The position numbers and the translations under genes were made by a program. From CAYPEL01 sp036479985 (GTDB lineage: Bacteria; Pseudomonadota; Gammaproteobacteria; DSM-19610): a DNA stretch of 64,000 bases. The stretch covers positions 682,001-746,000 of the forward strand of contig CBDDAF010000003.1 in the NCBI GenBank assembly GCA_965224815.1. The letters run 5' to 3'. Below the pieces are notes generated by a model that was not told the DNA's origin, did no database searches, and was given only the letters and a program-made list of their open reading frames with translations. Position 1 is the stretch's first letter, and each line of letters opens with the position of its first letter. Of the stretch, positions 11,116 to 18,070 are shown one piece after another.

Positions 11116-11141
11116 GTACGGATGTGCTGGCTCATTGAATT

Positions 11142-11215
11142 TAGCCGCCAAGACCGCCAAGAAAGAAATTAATAACCGCTAAAAACCAATAAAAACTTGG
11201 CGATCTTGGCGGCTA
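11142..11215. repeat. Long inverted repeat (GCCGCCAAGA family)
   Basis: Left arm TAGCCGCCAAGACCGCCAAG, an A/T-rich loop of about 34 bases, and right arm CTTGGCGATCTTGGCGGCTA. The arms match except at one position. It lies just downstream of the VPLPA-CTERM gene and may serve as its transcription end. It belongs to a different palindrome family from the REP-like elements. Confidence 0.75.
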
Positions 11216-11400
11216 GAACTTGTTTGTGAATCCCTTAAATAAGCGCCCTTTTAGTCCGCCCCCATTATTCCAAAACAGATGATAGTTAATTCCTATCGCT
11301 ATCATTTAATCAAATGATTTCATTTATAGCCCGTCTAGCACGATAATAATAACCGTACTCATCAATTAATTCGTTAAATACCAAGTTTACGGAGAAACCC

Positions 11401-12150
11401 ATGTTAGAAAATCGTGAAGGCAAGACAATCCCAGAAGCTGTATTCCATACCCGTCAAAATCACGAATGGGTTGATGTTAACTCGACGGATATTTTCAAGG
11501 GTAAAACCGTTGTAGTATTCGCACTGCCGGGTGCCTTTACCCCCACTTGCTCATCAACACATGTTCCGCGTTATAACCAGTTAACCCCAGCTCTTAAACA
11601 GCATGGTGTTGATGATGTCATTTGTGTGTCAGTAAATGACGCCTTCGTCATGAATGAATGGCAAAGTGAACAACATGCCGACAACCTGACTTTCCTTCCA
11701 GATGGCAACGGCGATTTCACACGCGGCATGGGTTTGTTAGTGCCTAAAAACGATCTCGGCTTTGGTGATCGCTCCTGGCGCTATTCCATGCTGGTTAAAG
11801 ATGGCATCATCGAAATAATGTTTATCGAACCTGACCTGCCCGGTGATCCATTCGAAGTTTCAGATGCAGACACCATGCTTGCTCATGTGGCACCCCAGGC
11901 TCAGAAGCCGATCGACGTTACAGTTTTCTCTCGTGAAGGCTGTCCATTCTGTGTCCGCGCCAAAGGCATGCTGCACGATGCAGATATCGATTTTGATGAA
12001 CTGGTACTAAATCGCGACTACCATGAATCCACACTTCGAGCGGTTGCGGGTTCACCCTCAGTGCCACAGATATTTATCAACGGTGATCATATCGGTGGCT
12101 CTGAAGAACTGGAACAATATATGAGTAAACGTTCCAGCGATGCTGCGTAA
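11401..12150 (+). CDS. Peroxiredoxin-glutaredoxin fusion (hybrid Prx5)
   Basis: A 249-residue thiol peroxidase that reduces hydrogen and organic peroxides with glutathione through its own glutaredoxin domain. Residues 1-165 are a Prx5-type peroxiredoxin with the peroxidatic Cys50 in PGAFTPTCSS. Residues 175-245 are a glutaredoxin with the active site C181-P-F-C184 and the glutathione-binding elements SVPQIFINGDHIGG. Such fusions are known from Haemophilus, Vibrio and other proteobacteria. A ribosome site (CGGAG) lies 7 bases before the ATG. A large hairpin follows the gene. No regulator gene is adjacent. Confidence 0.95.
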   Translation: MLENREGKTIPEAVFHTRQNHEWVDVNSTDIFKGKTVVVFALPGAFTPTCSSTHVPRYNQLTPALKQHGVDDVICVSVNDAFVMNEWQSEQHADNLTFLPDGNGDFTRGMGLLVPKNDLGFGDRSWRYSMLVKDGIIEIMFIEPDLPGDPFEVSDADTMLAHVAPQAQKPIDVTVFSREGCPFCVRAKGMLHDADIDFDELVLNRDYHESTLRAVAGSPSVPQIFINGDHIGGSEELEQYMSKRSSDAA

Positions 12151-12199
12151 CGGGTATAGCGTTAGCCTTTACATTTCAAGGGGCAGGTGTCTCTAACTC

Positions 12200-12248
12200 A
12201 ACAGGGCCAGGTCTTGCAATCACGCACATTGCAAGACCTGGCCTTGTT
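12200..12248. repeat. Large perfect-arm hairpin (GACCTGGCC family)
   Basis: A 21-base left arm ending GGCCAGGTCTTGCAAT, a 7-base loop, and a right arm beginning ATTGCAAGACCTGGCC; 20 of 21 positions pair. There is no T run, so it is not a standard terminator. A related TTCAAGACCTGA string sits at the 3' end of the transposase pseudogene near 15.24 kb, so this may be a mobile hairpin related to that element. Confidence 0.7.
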
Positions 12249-12362
12249 ACGCTCCTTTAGTATGTACTGCTTGGTTAGTATGTGTTTTCAAGTACATTGA
12301 CCCCTTGATTCTCTGAAATAGCTAGAAGTAACTTTTTACTCACTCTATATGTAAGGAACTTA

Positions 12363-12677
12363 ATGATGAAAAATTTATTCTCTTCACTTGCCATCATGAT
12401 GGTTTGCACCTTTTCTGGAAATAGTATTGCCGAACAAAAGTCTAAAATTCAAACGGATTACATGCCTAGTCTTATAACTGCAACACCACTAGAAGGCAGA
12501 ATGCTAGCCATCAAGATAGTTAGAAAAACGATTGGAACTATTCAGACAAACGGAGAAGCAAAACACCGCGTTAGAAAAATATATGCAGAAGATCCCATGA
12601 TGCTGATGCGTGCTGCAGAACTAGTTACTATGGAATTTAGAATTATTGCTGAGGCAAATGATTATTGGCGCAAGTGA
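12363..12677 (+). CDS. Small exported protein of unknown function
   Basis: A 104-residue protein with a signal peptide (about residues 1-23, ending GNSIA). The mature part is mostly helical and charged (AIKIVRKTIGTIQTNGEAKH, MLMRAAELVTMEFRIIAEA). No family is recognised. It is on the plus strand, immediately outside the leftward cassette region. AAGGAAC lies just before the first ATG. The coding call rests on the signal peptide, composition and ribosome site. Confidence 0.55.
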   Translation: MMKNLFSSLAIMMVCTFSGNSIAEQKSKIQTDYMPSLITATPLEGRMLAIKIVRKTIGTIQTNGEAKHRVRKIYAEDPMMLMRAAELVTMEFRIIAEANDYWRK

Positions 12678-12702
12678 TTCTCAGTTATATGCATTCTGAC
12701 GA

Positions 12703-12911
12703 TTAGGCCTCACTGGAGATGTCTTGGACAAAGGTGACCTTGTTACCATCCGGATCAACCACATCGGCCATCTTGATGATTTCCGGGAACTCGACAACTT
12801 CGCCAAGTGACACGCTGGCTTCCACCACCGTATCTGTGGTTAGGTTTGGATATCTACTTATCGGGGAATGTTTACGGTTAGCTGCATGCGGGTGTTTTGC
12901 GTGCCGTATAA
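12703..12911 (-). pseudogene. C-terminal remnant of a VOC/glyoxalase-family protein
   Basis: Read on the minus strand, this stretch ends in VVDPDGNKVTFVQDISSEA and stop. The D-P-D-G-N motif followed by a strand is the usual end of vicinal-oxygen-chelate proteins (glyoxalase/bleomycin resistance). The preceding residues (VSLGEVVEFPEIIKMADV) fit, but upstream of about 12840 the frame becomes unrelated sequence with no start codon. It is therefore a decayed or truncated gene. It lies at the left end of the leftward cassette region and may be the last remnant of a cassette. Confidence 0.55.
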
Positions 12912-12912
12912 A

Positions 12913-13302
12913 TTAAAAATTTTTATTTTGCGTACCTTCACCTGGAGTAATGAATAGCATTTTTGTATTTACATTGGTTCTTGCCATATGCCAAACATTT
13001 TTAGGCACAACAACATATGAACCTGCATTATCTAAGAGAATTGATTTATCACCGTCCTCTAACTGTAAGATGAATGTTACTTCACCTGACAATAAAATAA
13101 CTATTTCGTCTCCATTTGGATGCATTTCCCAAGTAGACCAGTCTTCGGAAAACTCATAGCATGAAATTAGTTCACATCCTTTAAATCCGTTGTATTTTTT
13201 GTCAAGACGCTCGTATAAAGCCGGGTCAAACTGTTCTATAGTTGCCTTCTTTTCAGCGTCCAGTACAACGAATTCTTTTTCTATGGATAGCGCATCTTTC
13301 AT
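12913..13302 (-). CDS. Cupin-domain protein
   Basis: A 129-residue single-domain cupin. The first motif region is STWEMHPNGDEIVILLSGEV (H, then E eight or so residues on, then G); the second is NAGSYVVVPKNVWHMAR. These provide His/Glu metal-ligand candidates typical of small cupins. Such proteins bind a metal and act in many reactions, so the substrate is unknown. The ribosome site GAGG lies 8 bases before the ATG. An attC-like site is just upstream of the gene. That position, on the same strand as its neighbours, fits a gene cassette. Confidence 0.8.
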   Translation of the reverse strand: MKDALSIEKEFVVLDAEKKATIEQFDPALYERLDKKYNGFKGCELISCYEFSEDWSTWEMHPNGDEIVILLSGEVTFILQLEDGDKSILLDNAGSYVVVPKNVWHMARTNVNTKMLFITPGEGTQNKNF

Positions 13303-13327
13303 GATCTTACCTCAGCACATTTAAAAC

Positions 13328-13416
13328 GCATAACGTCAGTATTTTGGGAGCAGTATACATATTTCCCGTATACCCAATTTTAAATAAGTATACTGTCGCC
13401 GGAATTGATATTAGGA
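13328..13416 (-). other. Probable attC recombination site (degenerate)
   Basis: On the minus strand the R' box reads GTTATGC, and the R'' side reads TCCTAAT, which departs from RYYYAAC. Between them, arms containing CAGTATAC and GTATACTG pair with one extra base. It lies between the cupin start and the stop of the next gene upstream and overlaps that stop codon. Confidence 0.5.
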
Positions 13417-13908
13417 CGCATTATTCTTCTCGCTAATTCTATACCACATATGTTTAAACACCACAGCCCCAGCCAACCCGTGAATACCAAATTTGAATAT
13501 ATCTTCTGTATATTGTAGCCAGCCCCACGGGGTACGCACACCATTAACAATCATATCTCGATACGTTCCATAATAGTTTCCTCCAGATGAAAAACCTTCT
13601 CCTACTGAATAATAATTTGACATGAACACATAGATTACAATAGGCACAAAGAAACCAATTAAGGCTAAAAGTGTTGTCGTGTCTTTATTCTTTTTTTTGA
13701 GAAAAATAAATACTGGAATACCAATAATAATTAATATTACGCCTGTCACTAAAGAAACATAAAATGAATACGCAGGTATAAATTCGATTATTTCCACAAT
13801 GCTTATACGCGCCCCTAGAACTACTAGTGGCAATAAGAAAAAACCTAGACCCAGAAGTATTTCTAACAAAACCACTGAGACAAATGCAAAAATAATTGCT
13901 CTAATCAC
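13411..13908 (-). CDS. Integral membrane protein of unknown function
   Basis: A 165-residue protein with about four hydrophobic segments (residues 5-35, 42-68, 75-95 and possibly 140-155). Between them is a soluble loop with many Gly and Tyr (SVGEGFSSGGNYYGTYRDM). No family is recognised. The sequence is A/T-rich. It sits between an attC-like site on its 3' side and a possible collapsed site upstream, so it is probably a cassette gene. The call rests on regular membrane-helix spacing and uninterrupted reading frame. Confidence 0.6.
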   Translation of the reverse strand: MIRAIIFAFVSVVLLEILLGLGFFLLPLVVLGARISIVEIIEFIPAYSFYVSLVTGVILIIIGIPVFIFLKKKNKDTTTLLALIGFFVPIVIYVFMSNYYSVGEGFSSGGNYYGTYRDMIVNGVRTPWGWLQYTEDIFKFGIHGLAGAVVFKHMWYRISEKNNAS

Positions 13909-13969
13909 TATACTGCTTTAACAGTTAGAAAAACGTGCTGGAATAAGGAGTGCCTCAGTCTGTCCCTCA

Positions 13970-14572
13970 TTATTCTGGCACCTGGACACCATCAATAAAG
14001 CTTTGAGCTTCTTCAACCAACTTTGAATGTAAAAATTGACCTCTGTGCGAATAGATAATACTAAAACCCGTATCCTGGCGCACAGGATGCCTACAATAGA
14101 GTGATTTTGCCTGAAGCAAGAGCGTCTCTCGGCGTGAAGATGAAGTTTGGGCTTGTGTATCCTTAACAACGTACTCAACTACAACACAAGGATAAACACG
14201 CTCTTCTGAATATTTGAACTCTGATTCGACTGCCTGATATCGCCCAGAGTCAAAATCATTCTCGAAACTCTGTCTCATTATCGATACCAACTCGTCATTT
14301 CCGTTTGTAGATGCCAAAGGGAACATAAGTAGTTGTGCGCCAAAACTCTCGTTTGATTCCACCCCGCCTTTCGCAAACTCCATACCGGAGGGCGAAGAAC
14401 TGACTAAGTGCCAACCATCTGAATTAGGTGAATGTACATTTATATAACCACCTTCATAGAGATAACCCGCGCTAACTGGCACAGGCCTTCTGGTCGGATT
14501 CGTAGCCACACAGGCCGATAACAGCATGGAGGCTGTCAAAAGTGCGAGAATTACAAGATTTCTTCGATTCAT
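13970..14572 (-). CDS. Predicted lipoprotein of unknown function
   Basis: A 200-residue protein with a type II signal peptide: basic MNRRN, hydrophobic core and lipobox LLSAC at residues 17-21. The mature part carries SPNSDGWHLVSSSPSGMEFA, a segment with MRQSFENDFDSGRYQ, and paired Cys late in the sequence (YPCVVVEYV and LYCRHPVRQ). The arrangement resembles uncharacterised outer-membrane lipoproteins with a stress-type fold, but no family can be named. It is probably a cassette gene. Its upstream side runs into the partial transposase copy. Confidence 0.65.
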   Translation of the reverse strand: MNRRNLVILALLTASMLLSACVATNPTRRPVPVSAGYLYEGGYINVHSPNSDGWHLVSSSPSGMEFAKGGVESNESFGAQLLMFPLASTNGNDELVSIMRQSFENDFDSGRYQAVESEFKYSEERVYPCVVVEYVVKDTQAQTSSSRRETLLLQAKSLYCRHPVRQDTGFSIIYSHRGQFLHSKLVEEAQSFIDGVQVPE

Positions 14573-14673
14573 ATTCAGATGCCTAGCGCTTGAAATCAGT
14601 TGACCTGCGATACAGATATTCCGGAATTCTAAAAGGTGCCGGAGAAACTATATCTTAATCCCTCTGGCACTTT

Positions 14674-14784
14674 TTACCTGTCACCGACCCCTTTTTTTGT
14701 ATAAATACAGGCAGATCGATTAGTACCTCTCTGAATAATGTGCCAGGGTATACCTGCAATTGCTAGTCGCGCACGACGTGGCAT
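14674..14784 (-). pseudogene. N-terminal fragment of a RAYT transposase (second, truncated copy)
   Basis: Begins MPRRARLAIAGIPWHIIQRG, which is identical to the start of the larger transposase pseudogene, and loses homology after about 30 residues (SACIYTKKGV). The surrounding 14699-14866 aligns base by base with 15739-15907, about 85-90 percent identical by eye. That includes the upstream GGTGGTCTGTCCCCGATTA end. It looks like an internally deleted, MITE-like derivative of the same element. Confidence 0.8.
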
Positions 14785-14820
14785 GTCGATCCTCCTTGTT
14801 CAAATGATAAGCTGAAATCG

Positions 14821-14928
14821 CTATTCAAAATGATCTGGTTGATAAATGGTGGTCTGTCCCCGATTACTGCGATCATGTATATCTTTAAGCCATTTTTGAG
14901 CTTCATTCGTCCATGTTATTTTTGCCAT
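14821..14928 (-). pseudogene. Truncated RelE/ParE-type toxin
   Basis: Starts MAKITWTNEAQKWLKDIHD, the first helix of RelE/ParE toxins. After 19 residues it runs into the end of the transposase-derived element, giving an unrelated tail (RSNRGQTTIYQ) and a stop. Its ATG overlaps the end of the antitoxin gene by 13 bases, the coupled arrangement of type II toxin-antitoxin operons. The toxin is therefore almost certainly inactive. Confidence 0.7.
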
Positions 14929-15101
14929 AATTTTATTCGACTATGCATTTCCTCATTCGAAACAACATTCCCTTGTTTAGCATCGGCTAAACCCTTATCT
15001 ACCATGCGCTTGAATGCCAACTCTCTCAATAGCTCATCATATGAGCTATCATCAGGCTGGTTTTCAAGCACCTGTTTTATATCTTCTTTTGCAGATGACA
15101 T
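14916..15101 (-). CDS. Antitoxin of a type II toxin-antitoxin pair (toxin disrupted)
   Basis: A 61-residue acidic protein, SYDELLRELAFKRMVDKGLA then NVVSNEEMHSRIKLW. The pattern of a helix, KGLADA-x-G and a terminal SNEEM/SHEEV-like motif is that of small RelB/ParD-like antitoxins which neutralise a RelE/ParE toxin encoded immediately downstream. Here the toxin frame follows with overlap but is cut after 19 residues. Such pairs are common in integron arrays, where they stabilise cassettes. The gene now appears to be an orphan. Ribosome site GAGGTAA lies before the ATG. Confidence 0.75.
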   Translation of the reverse strand: MSSAKEDIKQVLENQPDDSSYDELLRELAFKRMVDKGLADAKQGNVVSNEEMHSRIKLWQK

Positions 15102-15240
15102 CTAAATTACCTCTATTATGATCACTTGGATATTATAGCCACTGTAGTATTTATTTGAAATCTCGTAAAAGGTAACAGGAAAAGGTGGCTTGTATTGCAA
15201 TCTCTCATCTCAAGCCAAACTGTACAGCTCAATGTTGCAT

Positions 15241-15825
15241 TCAAGACCTGATACCGCGCACCCTCACGAAGGACTGCTCCAGATGCGCATCAATAAGATG
15301 CCTATAATTGGCCTGCCGAACTGCAGCCGTTTCACAAAGACGTAGATACTCCAACTGTGGTGTCAATAGTAAATCAACGCTGTCTCCGCTGTTTGCCCGG
15401 TAACTGGATCAACAGTAGTCAGCTGGATTTGAGACCATACTCGCCCTGACTGGATTCAACTCAATGTACCGGTAACACGTCAGCACATACGTATCACTTT
15501 GGGCCAGACAAGAACGAAACCGGCCTTCCCAAAGTGTGCCAGTCCGCCGATAAGTTCAATTTATATATCGAACATAACGCTGACCTAAGTGTTTCACCAA
15601 CAAGGCAGCGCTATTCTGCTCGCCTAGCGTTAATAACAAATGAACATGGTTGGTCATTAGGCAATAGGCATGCACGGCACACTCAAACTTTTCTGCCTGT
15701 TCAGCCAATGTTTTAAGATAGCGGCGGTAATCCTCATCTGTATAAAAACAGGCGGATCGATTATTACCTCGCTGAATAATGTGCCAGGGTATACCTGCAA
15801 TTGCTAGTCGCGCACGACGCGGCAT
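15241..15825 (-). pseudogene. REP-associated tyrosine transposase (RAYT, IS200-like), two nonsense mutations
   Basis: Full-length reading gives 194 residues in one uninterrupted frame apart from two internal stops. The N-terminal part (90 codons, 15556-15825) has MPRRARLAIAGIPWHIIQRG and the HUH motif MTNHVHLLL. After the first stop, where Arg is expected, the frame continues TYRRTGTLWEGRFRSCL and then TCYRYIELNPVRASM. A second stop occupies the Trp position of YCWSSYR. These are the hallmark blocks of Y1 transposases of the RAYT group, which mobilise REP palindromes. Both stops are explained by single transitions (CGA or TGG to TGA). The protein cannot be made, so it is a fossil. Confidence 0.9.
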
Positions 15826-15907
15826 GTTGAACCTCCTTGTTCAAATGAAAAGTTGTAACCGCTATTCTAAATGATGTGGTTGTTAAATGGTGGTCTGTCC
15901 CCGATTA
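15739..15907. repeat. Direct-repeat copy of the RAYT 5' end (pairs with 14699-14866)
   Basis: Covers the transposase start codon region, its AGGAGG ribosome site and the upstream end TGGTGGTCTGTCCCCGATTA. The same stretch occurs in the same orientation 1.04 kb to the left. The shared homology stops at the same point in both, so GTCCCCGATTA is close to one end of the element. Confidence 0.8.
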
Positions 15908-15917
15908 TTCCGATTAT

Positions 15918-15951
15918 TCATTGACTTGAAAGCGGCTCATATGCGTTAGAT
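15918..15951 (-). other. Half attC site interrupted by the RAYT element
   Basis: Right after the stop of the 393-residue gene, the minus strand reads ATCTAAC, a perfect R'' box (RYYYAAC). It is followed by GCATATGAGCCGCTTTCAAG, which looks like one arm. The pairing arm and R' box are missing: the RAYT element end begins within about 15 bases. Confidence 0.5.
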
Positions 15952-15960
15952 TCTTTTTGC

Positions 15961-17142
15961 TTAATCGTACACGCCTTCCAGTGAACAAGTGCAGCCCACA
16001 TGGAATGGAGGCAGTTTTGATGGTTTTCGTTTGCTCTTTTTACCATTGAGTTTTAAACATTGCTGGCAGCAATCTTCCGCCTCGATCTCCCAACCATCGT
16101 ATTCAGCATCTCGTGCATCCTCTAAGGCATCAAGAGTTCGATAACCTGTGACATATGTGTCACGTATCACTTCAGCCTGAGCCGCAGCATATTCATAACA
16201 TGCCTTAATTGCTGAAACTTCTATATCCTTGGGTTCTGATATTTGGAACAGCTCCCTAAATGAAATATGTTTAGAAAGGACGTCTAAAACATCAGATTGT
16301 GTTGCTGCATATTCGACTGCCTTAGCTTTTCTAGTTAGCTTTTTCTCAAGTCGATCAGAGAAATACTCATTGATATCCTTCATTCTCAACCCATCAAGGA
16401 TTGCCTCGACTGGTATATTTTTTCCGCGATTCGCAAGACCCAACTCTACCAAGGACTCCCAGTTCTTTCGATAATAGTCATCGGCAGGTATCTGATTTAC
16501 CTTGGAGCCACGCCCTAGGCTAGTAACGTAGAATCTGTAAATATCTCTGTTTCCTGAGAACAACTCCAATAGTTGGTCATCAACTGTTACATCTCCCGGC
16601 GAGCCATACAGCAGTGTTTCCAATGCTCTCTCATTATTCGGTTTAGCCGAAATATGCTCGAGAGCAGCGTTTTGAAATTCACGGGTTAGGTCAGCCTTAT
16701 CTTTCTCAGAGGAAGCAGCCCATTCATCGGATTTTAGTTTCCTTTGCGTAATGTATTCGTTGACTTCTAAACGTAATTTTCCGATGAATTTCTCAAGTTC
16801 TACACATTCAATATTATGCTGGGCAATCAGGAAGGTAAGATCACATAAATTTCTTTGCCACTGTGCCTCGCCATCTAGCAATTTCTTAATCTGCTTTGCA
16901 TCGGAGATCGAAAGGCCTTCAAGCGTTAGCGGGAGAGGAGACTTATGATTAATACAAAACGCACCTTCGGATACCTGGTTAACTTTTCCAGTATCCACAA
17001 CGCGATCTGGGTCATAGCCTCCACCCCTAGAGCTTGACTCGATAGATATTTTGATAGGGATTTCTGTTTCCGTTGGCTTCTTACTGACACTAACAGCGAA
17101 CCATATGATAGCAATAATCGCAATTATAATTATCCATTCCAT
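15961..17142 (-). CDS. Membrane-anchored protein with phage Mu F-like Cys-rich C-terminus, function unknown
   Basis: A 393-residue protein with one N-terminal membrane helix (residues 2-20) and a long, mostly helical, charged cytoplasmic or periplasmic body. Its tail reads EAEDCCQQCLKLNGK, then PPFHVGCTCSLEGV. The order C-x-x-C, LNGK, PPFH-x-x-C-x-C is the pattern seen at the end of phage Mu gpF-like head morphogenesis proteins and some toxin modules, where it probably binds zinc. No other phage gene is near. It occupies one cassette: an R'' box follows its stop and an attC lies upstream of its start. No function is proposed. Confidence 0.6.
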   Translation of the reverse strand: MEWIIIIAIIAIIWFAVSVSKKPTETEIPIKISIESSSRGGGYDPDRVVDTGKVNQVSEGAFCINHKSPLPLTLEGLSISDAKQIKKLLDGEAQWQRNLCDLTFLIAQHNIECVELEKFIGKLRLEVNEYITQRKLKSDEWAASSEKDKADLTREFQNAALEHISAKPNNERALETLLYGSPGDVTVDDQLLELFSGNRDIYRFYVTSLGRGSKVNQIPADDYYRKNWESLVELGLANRGKNIPVEAILDGLRMKDINEYFSDRLEKKLTRKAKAVEYAATQSDVLDVLSKHISFRELFQISEPKDIEVSAIKACYEYAAAQAEVIRDTYVTGYRTLDALEDARDAEYDGWEIEAEDCCQQCLKLNGKKSKRKPSKLPPFHVGCTCSLEGVYD

Positions 17143-17170
17143 TTTAATTACTCATGTCTTCATTTTTTGA

Positions 17171-17260
17171 ATCTAACATTTGAGTTAACCGGCCATATTA
17201 TACAGAGCAGAACGAAGTAACGCGGCGTATAAAATGGTCGGGTTGGACGATTTGTTATGT
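17171..17260 (-). other. attC recombination site
   Basis: On the minus strand the R' box is GTTAGAT (fits GTTRRRY) and the R'' box is ACATAAC. The arms AACCCGACCATTTTATAC and GTATAATATGGCCGGTT pair over 15 of 17 positions with one unpaired extra base, the feature that sets strand polarity in attC. The R'' box overlaps the stop codon of the channel gene. Confidence 0.75.
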
Positions 17261-17968
17261 TGCATCTTGTTCGCGCACCTGTGATAACGCTGATGCGACC
17301 AGCCCTGTTGGCACAGCGACGATGCCTAACCCTATTACAAGAACAAAGAATGTAAAGAGTTTACCACCTGCTGTTATTGGGTACATATCTCCATACCCAA
17401 CCGTTGTTAGAGTTGTTAGTGCCCACCATAAACTATGGAATACAGATTTGAATTGCTCTGGTTGCGCTGTATTTTCAAAGTAGTATATCCCTACCGCAGA
17501 CAAATACAGCATAACAATTGAAATAAACCCAAAGAGAATAAGCTCTTCTTTTGCTATTACAATTGCTCGGTGAAACCTATTTATTGCTTGGTTGTATTTA
17601 AATAATTTAAGGATACGAACTAAACGAAGAAGCCTGAAAATTCTGACAGCGCGTAGATCTAAGCCCGTAGAAATGTAAAACGGAAGTATTGCAGCCAAAT
17701 CAACTAGCCCATAAAAACTAAATACAAATTTTAATGTTATTTTTGCGGCTATAATTCTTAACGCGTATTCAAATGTGAAGATTGTTACTGTTATTACTTC
17801 TATTGCATACAGCAACTCTTTGGTCGTTGAAGAGAGATTTGGTAACGTGTCTATTGAAAAAGAAACAAGCGACACAATAATGAGTGATTGTATTAATAAG
17901 GCGAAGGCTTTTCCTGATTTAGTATCAGTGTCATCTATCAGGGAGCGTATTTTCCTTTTAATGGGCAA
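17255..17968 (-). CDS. Voltage-gated-type potassium channel
   Basis: A 237-residue six-helix channel subunit that would form a K+-selective tetramer in the inner membrane. Helices S1-S3 lie in about residues 20-100. S4 is a repeated-Arg segment (RAVRIFRLLRLVRILKLFKY), i.e. a voltage sensor. Between S5 and S6 lies the pore helix and selectivity filter TLTTVGYGDMYP. There is no cytosolic RCK or cyclic-nucleotide domain after S6. The gene is A/T-rich, lies between two attC sites and has no visible promoter, which fits a cassette gene; ion channels are unusual cargo there. Confidence 0.9.
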   Translation of the reverse strand: MPIKRKIRSLIDDTDTKSGKAFALLIQSLIIVSLVSFSIDTLPNLSSTTKELLYAIEVITVTIFTFEYALRIIAAKITLKFVFSFYGLVDLAAILPFYISTGLDLRAVRIFRLLRLVRILKLFKYNQAINRFHRAIVIAKEELILFGFISIVMLYLSAVGIYYFENTAQPEQFKSVFHSLWWALTTLTTVGYGDMYPITAGGKLFTFFVLVIGLGIVAVPTGLVASALSQVREQDAT

Positions 17969-17989
17969 TCAATCTTCCTTCTTTATGCA

Positions 17990-18064
17990 ACATAACGCCA
18001 TGCTCAGCCGACCGCCTGCGTCACTGGCGTTCCTCCGGCGGACGGCTGGAGCAACTGGTTAAGT
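17990..18064 (-). other. attC recombination site
   Basis: On the minus strand the R'' box is ACTTAAC (fits RYYYAAC) and the R' end is GCGTTATGT. The arms GCTCCAGCCGTCCGCC and GGCGGTCGGCTGAGC pair almost fully with one extrahelical C. It lies 6 bases after the stop of the neighbouring lipoprotein gene and 21 bases before the channel start. Confidence 0.8.
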
Positions 18065-18070
18065 GCGAAG

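Noticed and set aside
12719..12916. Plus-strand 65-codon frame
   Set aside because: It is the complement of the VOC-family remnant on the minus strand, which has a recognisable motif; the plus-strand product does not.
13941..13983. Full attC site between the lipoprotein and membrane protein genes
   Set aside because: There is a palindrome (GTGCTGGAATAA with TTATTCTGGCAC) but no R'' box at its outer end, so it does not meet the attC pattern; it was left as a possible degenerate site only.
15961..17142. Prophage remnant
   Set aside because: Only the C-terminal cysteine pattern recalls a phage head protein; no terminase, portal, tail, integrase or lysis gene is nearby, and the protein has a membrane anchor.
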